Positions 27,365-34,316 of a stretch of DNA of 38,114 nucleotides are shown here, piece by piece. The notes beneath the pieces are model-generated. The model worked only from the letters and a program-made list of their open reading frames with translations. It was not told the origin of the DNA and did no database searches. Location: NCBI GenBank assembly GCA_050184295.1, contig JBFXAM010000039.1:1-38114 (forward strand). The letters are read 5' to 3'. This stretch comes from JBFXAM01 sp050184295. Lineage in GTDB: Bacteria > Planctomycetota > Phycisphaerae > UBA1845 > Fen-1342. Within the stretch, counting starts at the first letter, position 1, and every line of letters starts with the position of its first letter. A program made the position numbers and the translations under genes.

Positions 27365-27475
27365 GTATCGCAGCACGGATCACCCGGGGGGCGGACTTGA
27401 CAATGATGACTTTCAAGCTAATGTCTGACTCCCCCCGACCGCTTGCCGGTCGGCCTGACGAGAAGGAGCTTCGCC

Positions 27476-27949
27476 ATGTCCAAGCCAAACGGCAAGCCGA
27501 GTCATCGCGGCGCGCCGTCCGCGGACGCCTTCAAATTGCTCGACCAGATGAGTGAGTCGTTCGGAAAGGCGTGGGCGGCGTTCGCGAGCGAGTTCATCCA
27601 CAACGCGCAGGCCGGCGCGATCGAACGCCTACCCGACGAGCGGACCGAGCAGCTCATCCGGCGTTATCGCGGCAAGTCGGGACACGACATTCGCCCGCAG
27701 GCCTTTGCGGATCGCGACGAGGCCGACGATGGAACAGACCATGTCGCCGATCCGCAGCGCGTCAGCGTGCGTTTGAAGAAGCTGCTGATGGAAACCGGCG
27801 TCTCGCAGATGGAGCTTGCGCGGCGGATGGACGTCAGCCCTTCCGTCATCAGCCGGATCATCAACAGGCCCGCCAACACGCGCGTGCAGACGCTGAATCG
27901 AATCGCCCACGCCCTCGGACGTCCGTTGTCCGACCTGTTGGGCGAGTAA
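27476..27949 (+). CDS. XRE-family helix-turn-helix regulator
   Basis: The product has 157 residues. The ATG at 27476 follows AAGGAG at seven bases. The N-terminal ~90 residues are polar, with a helical segment DAFKLLDQMSESFGKAWAAF, and match nothing I recognise. Residues ~96-155 are an XRE/Cro-type domain: VRLKKLLMETGVSQMELARR followed by MDVSPSVISRIINRPANTRV, then LNRIAHALGRPLSDLL. The long N-terminal part and the single-domain C-terminus fit a small DNA-binding regulator or an antitoxin-like protein, but no toxin-like partner is next to it. Several TTGACA-type promoters precede it and an intrinsic terminator overlaps its stop codon, so it is a single-gene unit. Autoregulation is possible. 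Confidence 0.88.
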   Translation: MSKPNGKPSHRGAPSADAFKLLDQMSESFGKAWAAFASEFIHNAQAGAIERLPDERTEQLIRRYRGKSGHDIRPQAFADRDEADDGTDHVADPQRVSVRLKKLLMETGVSQMELARRMDVSPSVISRIINRPANTRVQTLNRIAHALGRPLSDLLGE

Positions 27950-27966
27950 GAAACCGCCCATTTTTT
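27939..27966 (+). terminator. Intrinsic terminator overlapping the end of the XRE gene
   Basis: TGGGCG (27939-27944) pairs with CGCCCA (27955-27960), and a run of T6 follows at 27961-27966. The TAA stop codon (27947-27949) lies in the 10-nt loop. Confidence 0.75.
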
Positions 27967-28139
27967 CTGCGCTCACTGGCCGGACGCGTGCTCGTCGGCG
28001 GCAATGCGCAGACGCGTCGCGCCGCGCCGCGCCGTCATCGCTGGCGCGCACGCGTCGCGATCGAACCGTCGTTCCGCGCGCCGAGAACCGTCGCGCGCGA
28101 CCGGAGGATCAACGCGGGCCAGCATTGCGGGAGCCGCGG

Positions 28140-28478
28140 TCACGCTTCGTGCGGCCCCGCTCGCACGCCGCTCGGACTGACGGGGAGCACTTCGACCCAG
28201 CGACCGTCACGAAGAACGTGCAAGCCCACGATCGTGATGATCGCCCGACCGGTGACGCGCGCGCGGCGCACGATCATCTCCAGGCGCACATCGGAAGTGG
28301 CTTGAAACGCGCGGCCGCTGCGGCCAAAGCCCGGAATGTCGAAATCGTGGATCAGGTTCGCGCTGCCGCGCCGGCGGAGGAACTCGCGAAACTTGGTGAT
28401 GACGACCGAGTGAGCGGGCAGCTCACGGGTCAAGCGGTCCCACAAACGACTCTTGATGCGCACGCTGGGCTTGAACAC
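28140..28478 (-). CDS. Small protein of unknown function with its own promoter
   Basis: From a GTG at 28478 the product has 112 residues and is basic. An AAGGA sequence lies seven bases before the GTG, and a strong promoter ends ~50 bp upstream, so this start is better than the ATG at 28586, which lies upstream of the promoter -35. The sequence begins FKPSVRIKSRLWDRLTREL and contains VVITKFREFLRRRGSANLI, DFDIPGFGRSGRAFQ and a beta-rich RAIITIVGLHVLRDGRWVEV. The mix of helix and beta strand looks like a real small globular protein rather than a random frame, but I recognise no family. It is convergent with the XRE gene. Confidence rests on promoter, ribosome site and composition together. Confidence 0.6.
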   Translation of the reverse strand: MFKPSVRIKSRLWDRLTRELPAHSVVITKFREFLRRRGSANLIHDFDIPGFGRSGRAFQATSDVRLEMIVRRARVTGRAIITIVGLHVLRDGRWVEVLPVSPSGVRAGPHEA

Positions 28479-28526
28479 GCCGTGATCCTTCGCGCGAATG
28501 CGGAAAGAACGCCCTACGCATTGTGT

Positions 28527-28554
28527 ATCATATAAGGCAACAGCGCAGCGGCAA
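28527..28554 (-). promoter_or_regulatory. Promoter of the small unknown gene
   Basis: On the minus strand TTGCCG (28549-28554) and TATGAT (28527-28532) are 16 bp apart, in a locally A/T-rich stretch. The expected transcript start near 28520 leaves a leader of ~40 nt before the GTG. Confidence 0.6.
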
Positions 28555-28713
28555 GCGCTGCACGTCAACTTTCTTGGATGATGCAAGCAGCAGCGGATTA
28601 TTACGGGGCGTGCGCGGTTGCAGCGGTCAGATTATTCGCTTCGCGGGACGTGACCATTCGGCTCACATTCACATTGGACAACGGCGACGAGGCGGGCCGG
28701 ACGAGCCCGACCG

Positions 28714-29601
28714 TCACCGCCCCAGCTTCTCGATCGCCCGGATCAGCGCCTGGGTTCCCAGCTCGCCTCCGCCGGGCTCTGCTTCGACCGCCCGAAAGAG
28801 CTGTTGCGCCAGCGCCGTCCCCGGGAGCGGCAGGTGCAGCGCATCCGCCGCCGACTGCACGATCCGCAGGTCTTTTTGCTGCAACTTAATCATGAAACCC
28901 GGAGCCAGGTCGCCGAGCGCGATCCGCCGCCCCAGATTCTCCAACGCCCACGACCCGCCGGCGCCGGTGCTCAGCGTCTCGATCAACACGTTCGCATCCA
29001 GCCCGCTACGTTCCGCGAGCTGCAAGGCCTCGGCCACGCCGACGATGTTCAGCGCGCACAGAATCTGATTACACGCCTTGAGCGTCTGACCCGCACCGCT
29101 CGGACCCACGTGGACGACTTTCTTGCCCAGCCGCTCGAGGATCGGGCGGGAGCGCTCGAATGCGTCCGCTGGCCCGCCAACCATGATCGTCAACGTCGCG
29201 TTGCGCGCCCCCACATCGCCGCCCGTCACCGGCGCATCCAGCATTGCAACTCCGCGACCGAGGAGCCGACCCGCGAAATCCCGCGCCGCGGCCGGCGCGA
29301 TCGTGCTCAGGTCCACGACAACCGCTTCGGCCCGCAGCGACTCCGCCGCCCCGCGCGGCCCAAACAGCACGCGCTCGACGTCCGGCGTGTCCGTCACGCA
29401 GAGCAGCAGCGTCGCGCACGACCGCGCGACTTCCTCCGGCGATTCGCACCAGGTCGCCCCCGCGGCGAGCAGGGACTCGCCCTTCGCGCGTGTCCGCGTG
29501 TGGACAAACAGCCGATGCCCGGCCTGGAGCAGGTGGCGCGCCATCGCCGCACCCATGATCCCCAGCCCGACGAACCCCAGCGCGGTCGGCGCCGTGCTCA
29601 T
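28714..29601 (-). CDS. NAD(P)-dependent beta-hydroxyacid dehydrogenase (HIBADH/tartronate semialdehyde reductase type)
   Basis: The product has 295 residues, the standard family length. The N-terminal Rossmann fold shows GFVGLGIMGAAMARHLLQAG. The substrate-binding DAPVTGGDVGARNATLTIMV follows the interdomain segment, and the catalytic lysine is Lys175 in GAGQTLKACNQ. The C-terminal domain has GSWALENLGRRIALGD and FMIKLQQKDLRIV. These mark the 3-hydroxyisobutyrate dehydrogenase/GarR/glyoxylate reductase group; the exact substrate cannot be told from sequence. Its ATG overlaps the infC stop by 4 nt, so it is translated with infC. That is an unusual partner for a translation factor; rpmI and rplT are the usual followers. 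Confidence 0.92.
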   Translation of the reverse strand: MSTAPTALGFVGLGIMGAAMARHLLQAGHRLFVHTRTRAKGESLLAAGATWCESPEEVARSCATLLLCVTDTPDVERVLFGPRGAAESLRAEAVVVDLSTIAPAAARDFAGRLLGRGVAMLDAPVTGGDVGARNATLTIMVGGPADAFERSRPILERLGKKVVHVGPSGAGQTLKACNQILCALNIVGVAEALQLAERSGLDANVLIETLSTGAGGSWALENLGRRIALGDLAPGFMIKLQQKDLRIVQSAADALHLPLPGTALAQQLFRAVEAEPGGGELGTQALIRAIEKLGR

Positions 29602-30329
29602 GCGACGATGCTGGATTTGGGCGACGATTCGGTCGTGGCCGGCGCGACCGCGCTCCCCGGCGCGGTGCTCTCGGACGCGTCCGCCGACGCCGGCGCCGGG
29701 ACCGCAGCCGCCGCCGGCTTCGACGCCGCGGGAGCCGATGCCGCTCGCGCGGGCGCTCCGTCCTGGCGCGCCGCTTTGCCCACCTCGCTCTGCTGCGAGG
29801 CTTTGGCGGCAGCGGCGGACTTGTCCTGCACGGCCTTCCCGGGCGCGAGGATCATCACCATGCTGCGCCCATCCATCAGCGGCGGGCGCTCGACCTTGGC
29901 AAGTTCACCGAGCTGCAACACGATCTTGTTGCACATGTCCGCGCCGATCTCGCGGTGGGCGCGCTCGCGGCCTTTGAACACGACCGTGAACTGCACCTTG
30001 TCCCCTTCCTCGAGAAACTGCGCGGCGCGCTTGGTCTTGATCTCGAGATCGTGCGTGTCGGTCTTCGGCCGCAGCCGCACCTCCTTGAGCTGCTGCTCGT
30101 GGTGCTTGCGCTGCGTCTTTTTCTGGTGGTACTTGAACTTGCCATAGTCCATGACCCGGCACACCGGGGGTCGGACGTTCGGCTGCACCTCGACCAGGTC
30201 GAGTCCCTGGTCCTGCGCCATGCGCAATGCCTCGTGCGTGGGAATCACGCCGATCTGTTCCGAGTTCGGCCCGATCACGCGCACCGGAGAGATGCGGATC
30301 TGCTCGTTCATTCGAAGGTTGGCCGAGAT
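29598..30329 (-). CDS. infC: Translation initiation factor IF-3, probable AUC start
   Basis: IF-3 prevents early joining of ribosomal subunits and checks initiator tRNA pairing. The N-terminal domain shows NEQIRISPVRVIGPNSEQIG and DLVEVQPNVRPPVCRVMDYG, the linker KFKYHQKKTQRKHH, and the C-terminal domain VRLRPKTDTHDLEIKTK, VFKGRERAHREIG and LMDGRSMVMILAPGK. After residue ~175 an Ala/Pro/Ser-rich tail of ~65 residues is added. I take the start as an in-frame ATC at 30329, because AGGTG lies five bases before it and the added residues (ISANLR) line up with the start of Bacillus IF-3; the internal ATG at 30311 (237-residue product) lacks a ribosome site. Rare AUU/AUC/AUA starts are a known autoregulatory feature of infC. 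It follows thrS and overlaps the dehydrogenase gene. Confidence 0.93.
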   Translation of the reverse strand: MSANLRMNEQIRISPVRVIGPNSEQIGVIPTHEALRMAQDQGLDLVEVQPNVRPPVCRVMDYGKFKYHQKKTQRKHHEQQLKEVRLRPKTDTHDLEIKTKRAAQFLEEGDKVQFTVVFKGRERAHREIGADMCNKIVLQLGELAKVERPPLMDGRSMVMILAPGKAVQDKSAAAAKASQQSEVGKAARQDGAPARAASAPAASKPAAAAVPAPASADASESTAPGSAVAPATTESSPKSSIVA

Positions 30330-30492
30330 GTGCTCACCTGCCTTTCACTCTCGACGCAGGCCGTGTGCCGACCTGCGTACCTCCGCGCGCTAGGCCGCGA
30401 CGGAGCGCACCATGCGGCCCCGTTCTCGCGCCTCGCGCGCTGCGACCTGCTGCGCGACGGCGCGTACGACGCCGACGCGCGGTCGTCGCGGC

Positions 30493-32688
30493 TCATCCAC
30501 CCGCCCCCGCCAGCGGTCGCTGAACGCCGCGCGTGCGGACTTCGTCGCTGCACGCCGCGATGAACTGCGCCGCCGGCATTGACCCCAGCTGCTGGCCCTC
30601 GCGCGTCCGCACGTTGACCAGCTCCTGCGCCGCCTCCTGCTCGCCGACCACGAGGATATAAGGCGACTTCATCAGCGTGGCGCGGCGTATTTTCGCGCCG
30701 ATCCGGTCGTTGCCCTCATCCAATTCGACCCGCAGGCCGGCCTCACGGCACGCCGCGTGAACACGGCGGGCATATTCCGACGCCTTGTCGCTGATCGTGC
30801 AGACGGTCGCCTGCACCGGCGCGAGCCACGCCGGAAACGCGCCCGCGAAGTGCTCGATCAGGATGCCGATGAAGCGCTCCAGCGAACCGAGCGGCGCGCG
30901 GTGCACCATCACCGGCCGGTGCTCGCGGTTATCGTCCCCGATGTACTTCAGGTCGAAGCGCTCGGGCAGGTTATAGTCGCACTGCACCGTGCCCAACTGC
31001 CACTCGCGACCGATCGCGTCCTTCACCAGGAAGTCGATCTTCGGACCGTAGAACGCGGCCTCGCCGCGGCCCACGAACCAGTCCATGCCCGACGACTTCA
31101 CCACATCGAGAATGGCCGCCTCGGCTTTCTCCCAGTTCTCGCGCGACCCGACATACTTGTCGCTGTCGTCGCGCAAGCTCGCCCGGACGCGGTAATCGCT
31201 GAGCCCCACCAGGTTCAGCACGAGCTTGGTCATCTCCACGCAGCCGGCCAACTCCGCTTGGAGCTGATCCGGCGTGCAGAAAATGTGGGCGTCGTCCTGC
31301 GTCAGGCCGCGCACGCGCGTCAGCCCGCCGACCTCGCCGGACTGTTCATAGCGATACACCGTGCCGAACTCCGCCAGCCGCACCGGCAGGTCGCGATAGC
31401 TCGCGGGCTCCGACGCGAAGATGCGGATGTGGTGCGGGCAGTTCATCGGCTTCAGCAGATAGCCGTCCTGTTGCTGCAACTGCTCGCGCACCAGCGCCAG
31501 GTTGTGCCGGTCCGCATCGCTTTCGAGCTGATACCGGCGCGACGCCGGCTGGCTCGCGTCGCCGACGAATTGCTGCCAGAGCTTCGGATTCTCGATCCGC
31601 AGCTCCTCCAGCAGCCGCCGCTCCTCGGCGCTCGCACTCGCCGCGGCGCCGCGCTCGTGCGCCGCGATCCACAGCTCGTTCAGAATCCGCGCCGTGTCGT
31701 TCTCGTACAGCGGTGGGTATTGCGAGTCGCGGTAGTACGGAAAGTGCCCGCTCGTGCGGTACAGATCGAGACGCCCGACGTGCGGCGTGTACACCGGCTG
31801 GTAGCCGCGCCGCACCAGCTCCTCGCGGATAAAGCTCTCGAGCGCGAAACGCACCGTCGCGCCGCGCGGCTTCCAGAGAATGAGACCCGTCCCGACCAGC
31901 GCGTCCGTCGCAAACAAGCCGAGTTCCGGCCCAATCCGCCGATGGTCGCGCTTCTTCGCTTCCTCCAGCCGCTGGAGATGCGCTTGCAGCTCCTTCTTGC
32001 TCGGCCACGCCGTACCGTACACGCGCTGGAGCATCTTCTGGCTGACGTCGCCGTGCCAGTACGCGCCCGCGACCTGCATCACCTTGTACGCCCCGACGCG
32101 CCCCGTCGTCGGCACGTGCGGCCCGCGGCACAAGTCCTCGAAGCAGCCGCTGTCGCGCGGACCGCTGACATAGAAGCTGAGCATGTCGCCTTCGGCGCGC
32201 TCGGCGTTGTCGACCTTATATGGATTGCCTTCCGCCTGGAGCTTCGTCAGCGCGTCGGCGCGGGGCAGCTCGTAGCGCGTGAACGGCCGGTTCGCCGCGA
32301 CGATCTCCGCCATCTTCGCTTCGATCTTGGCGAAGTCGTCCGGCGTGAGGTGGTGCTCGCAGTCGATGTCGTAATAGAACCCGTCGTCCACGGGCGGACC
32401 GTAGACCAGCTTCGTCCCCGGCCACAGCGCGCAGATCGCCTCCGCCATCACGTGCGCACAGCTGTGCCGCGTGACGTACAGCCCGTCCGGGTCGCTGGCG
32501 GTCAGCGGCTGCACCGGCGTTTCGGCGTCGCCGTACAGCGGCGTGGCGAGATCGACGATCCGGTCGGCGACGCGCGCCGCGACCGTCTCGCGACCAACGC
32601 GCGCATCCGCCTGGCGGAGCGCGTCCGCGAGGGTGGTGCCTTCAGCAACGGGAACCGATTTTCCGTCGGGCAGCCGCACAGTAATCAT
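30493..32688 (-). CDS. thrS: Threonine-tRNA ligase with a large catalytic-domain insertion
   Basis: The product has 731 residues, about 90 more than the E. coli enzyme (642). A TGS domain (residues 1-62) leads into the editing domain with RHSCAHVMAEAI and GAYWHGD. The class II core shows motif 2 (FGTVYRYEQSGEVGGLTRVR), the zinc-site cysteine in LLKPMNCPHH, and motif 3 (HRAPLGSLERFIGILIEHFA). The C-terminal anticodon-binding domain ends the protein. Residues ~332-409 are an inserted block with no counterpart in the standard enzyme, charged and mostly helical (HERGAAASASAEERRLLEEL, RIENPKLWQQF). An AAGGTG precedes the ATG at 32688, behind a strong promoter. The enzyme charges tRNA-Thr. infC follows after 163 bp. 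Confidence 0.97.
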   Translation of the reverse strand: MITVRLPDGKSVPVAEGTTLADALRQADARVGRETVAARVADRIVDLATPLYGDAETPVQPLTASDPDGLYVTRHSCAHVMAEAICALWPGTKLVYGPPVDDGFYYDIDCEHHLTPDDFAKIEAKMAEIVAANRPFTRYELPRADALTKLQAEGNPYKVDNAERAEGDMLSFYVSGPRDSGCFEDLCRGPHVPTTGRVGAYKVMQVAGAYWHGDVSQKMLQRVYGTAWPSKKELQAHLQRLEEAKKRDHRRIGPELGLFATDALVGTGLILWKPRGATVRFALESFIREELVRRGYQPVYTPHVGRLDLYRTSGHFPYYRDSQYPPLYENDTARILNELWIAAHERGAAASASAEERRLLEELRIENPKLWQQFVGDASQPASRRYQLESDADRHNLALVREQLQQQDGYLLKPMNCPHHIRIFASEPASYRDLPVRLAEFGTVYRYEQSGEVGGLTRVRGLTQDDAHIFCTPDQLQAELAGCVEMTKLVLNLVGLSDYRVRASLRDDSDKYVGSRENWEKAEAAILDVVKSSGMDWFVGRGEAAFYGPKIDFLVKDAIGREWQLGTVQCDYNLPERFDLKYIGDDNREHRPVMVHRAPLGSLERFIGILIEHFAGAFPAWLAPVQATVCTISDKASEYARRVHAACREAGLRVELDEGNDRIGAKIRRATLMKSPYILVVGEQEAAQELVNVRTREGQQLGSMPAAQFIAACSDEVRTRGVQRPLAGAGG

Positions 32689-33044
32689 CAGAATCGCACC
32701 TTCATGGTCGCGATTCGGCGGCAGTGCAAAGCGGGGTGAGGGAGTGCATACGGGGGTGAGACTCTCCGGTGGACTATGCGGACGATGCTCGCCCCAGGCC
32801 CCATCCCGCTCAGCGGTGGCCTGCCGCGCGAACCTCTTATGTCGCGGAACGCGTCCGCATCATCCGTGTCCTGCCTTTTCGGGGCCGGGCGCGAACCCGG
32901 CAATCCCGTATGAGCAATGTAGCCAATCCGGACGACAAGTCAACCCGACCTTGGCTTCCGGCGGCTTTTCCCGGAACCGTGCGCGTGTGCGCCTCACGGC
33001 AGGCTATGCGCCAACGCGCGCCGCCGCCGCACCCGCCCGGCCGC
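32689..33044. other. thrS leader and upstream region
   Basis: The 356 bp hold the thrS promoter and a leader of ~220 nt. A GCCGGG/CCCGGC stem-loop (32884-32901) lies near the 5' end of the transcript. A five-codon frame (ATG AAG GTG CGA TTC TGA) ends on the thrS start as TGATG and contains its ribosome site. No T-box or threonine-rich leader peptide was found. Confidence 0.55.
32916..32943 (-). promoter_or_regulatory. Promoter of thrS
   Basis: On the minus strand TTGACT (32938-32943) and TACATT (32916-32921) are 16 bp apart. The transcript should begin near 32909. Confidence 0.6.
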
Positions 33045-33665
33045 TCACCGACCGGTCAAAATGTCACCCTGCTGCTGCATCTTCTGGTAGGAGTATGTCA
33101 TTGTGAACGCCATGCCGAGCATCACCGGCGTGAGCAGCGACCAGCTGCTGGCCCAATCACGGAACGTGTCGCCGATCGACGGTGCAACCGCACTACTGAG
33201 GATCACGAACCCGAGCACGAGCAGCGCCGCGCCCTGGGTGGTGGTGAGGATGACGGTCATCGAACGATAGCACATCCGCGCGAACATCAGCCCGAAACCG
33301 CCGCCCGTCAATCCGAGCGCCAACGCCGCCATCGGCCGAAAACCGATCTGCTCGGCGAAGAACCGTGCCATCAGCGCCCAGGTCGCCGTGCATGCCACGT
33401 ACATGCCGAAGCGCGGCCAGCGGAGCGCGGCAAGTCCGAGCGCGACCGCGACGCTCGGGGCCGCCACCGTCGCGTTGAGCGCGAACACGTTGGACGCCCA
33501 CGCGCCCGCGAGTAGCCCGACGAAGGCACACGTCACGCCCAGCAGGAACGTAAAGAACCGAAAGCCCTGAAAGCCGTAGAGCAGCCCCAGCGCGAACACG
33601 ACCGCGCCGGTCAGCCCCGACTGGTGACTCGCCCACTGAAAAACCACGTCCTGATAATCCGGCAT
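33045..33665 (-). CDS. TMEM198/DUF4203-like multi-pass membrane protein
   Basis: The product has 206 residues and about seven hydrophobic segments. The ATG at 33665 has a GAGGTG just upstream and is preferred to a longer frame. Helices include LTGAVVFALGLLYGFQGFRF, FFTFLLGVTCAFVGLLAGAW, VAVALGLAALRWPRFGMYVA, ALALGLTGGGFGLMFARM and AALLVLGFVILSSAV. The GLLYGFQGFRFFTFLLG element followed by a Gly-rich helix matches the TM198/DUF4203 fold. The C-terminus is short and polar (YQKMQQQGDILTGR). The function is unknown. It stands alone between thrS and ahcY with no sign of operon linkage. Confidence 0.75.
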   Translation of the reverse strand: MPDYQDVVFQWASHQSGLTGAVVFALGLLYGFQGFRFFTFLLGVTCAFVGLLAGAWASNVFALNATVAAPSVAVALGLAALRWPRFGMYVACTATWALMARFFAEQIGFRPMAALALGLTGGGFGLMFARMCYRSMTVILTTTQGAALLVLGFVILSSAVAPSIGDTFRDWASSWSLLTPVMLGMAFTMTYSYQKMQQQGDILTGR

Positions 33666-34316
33666 GATCCACCTCGCGCAGGGAGCGCGCAACCTCTCAA
33701 CCCTCAATCGTCGAATTCACCGTACGGTGTGAGCAAGAAGGCGGAGGGGAATCCTCCCGTCCCACCAGCCCCGGCCGTCCCCGCGCGAACGTCACCGCCC
33801 CCAAGATCCGGCGCGGGCGCCGCGCCGGCCAGATCCGACCCTCGCGCAGCGGCAGCGCCAGGTCCGGGAACCGGCGCGCCGAGAACACCGCGTCTCTGAC
33901 CCAGTGACTGATTGAAGTCGCGACGGGTCGGAGCCGCGACCGTCACGTCGCGCGGCGGTTCCGCACGGCCTGAAGGCCGCGGCTCGCTTCACGATCCCAC
34001 GGTCGTTCTTTCGAGACCGTGCACCAGGATGCCCGCGTGCGAACGCGTACGCCACCACGGTACGCAGTGACTCGACCAACCACCGCGCCGCGGAAACGAC
34101 ATTCGATCGCTGGCGACCCCGGCAGCCCGCATGAAGCGTTCGCGTGTCGCGACGTTCGACGGTGTGCACGGCGGCGGCGTCCGCGTCCGGTTGTCGCCGC
34201 CCGGTTCTGCCGCTATTCTCCCCCGCCTTGCGCGGCGCCGGCCGCGCCATGCGACCCGTTGCGGCGCGGTCCGACCTCGAAGCGAACCAGCAACCACCGG
34301 CAGGAGTTTGATCGGA
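33666..34316. other. Intergenic region ahead of ahcY
   Basis: These 651 bp hold no supported gene; the open frames are low-complexity Arg/Pro/Ala strings or shadows on the strand opposite ahcY. A short palindrome CGGCCT-GA-AGGCCG lies at 33966-33979. The ahcY promoter is at 34191-34219. I looked for an S-adenosylhomocysteine riboswitch before ahcY and saw none. Confidence 0.6.
34191..34219 (+). promoter_or_regulatory. Promoter of ahcY
   Basis: TTGTCG (34191-34196) and TATTCT (34214-34219) are 17 bp apart. The leader would be ~90 nt. Confidence 0.45.

Larger units (their letters stand above)
26884..27475. other. Long intergenic region between larC and the XRE gene
   Basis: These 592 bp hold no convincing gene. 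From left to right: a larC promoter candidate (26960-26988, minus), a 119-bp imperfect palindrome (27006-27124), an isolated TTGACA (27232-27237), three TTGAC-type promoter candidates reading toward the XRE gene, and a 7-bp stem-loop at 27435-27453 just before the AAGGAG of the XRE gene. Base composition from ~27090 is clearly richer in A+T than in the surrounding genes. Confidence 0.65.

Noticed and set aside
27443..27475. TTG start 11 codons upstream for the XRE gene
   Set aside because: The segment overlaps the stem-loop and the AAGGAG that serves the ATG at 27476.
27300..27488. A 62-aa minus-strand frame over the XRE promoter region
   Set aside because: It lacks a ribosome site and covers several promoter boxes of the opposite strand.
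30330..30492. A small ribosomal protein gene (rpmI) between thrS and infC
   Set aside because: No frame in this 163-bp gap resembles L35.
32689..32909. T-box or threonine leader peptide before thrS
   Set aside because: There is no T-box sequence, no run of Thr codons and no terminator/antiterminator pair.
34220..34316. S-adenosylhomocysteine riboswitch before ahcY
   Set aside because: I could not find the conserved core or pairing of that riboswitch in the leader.
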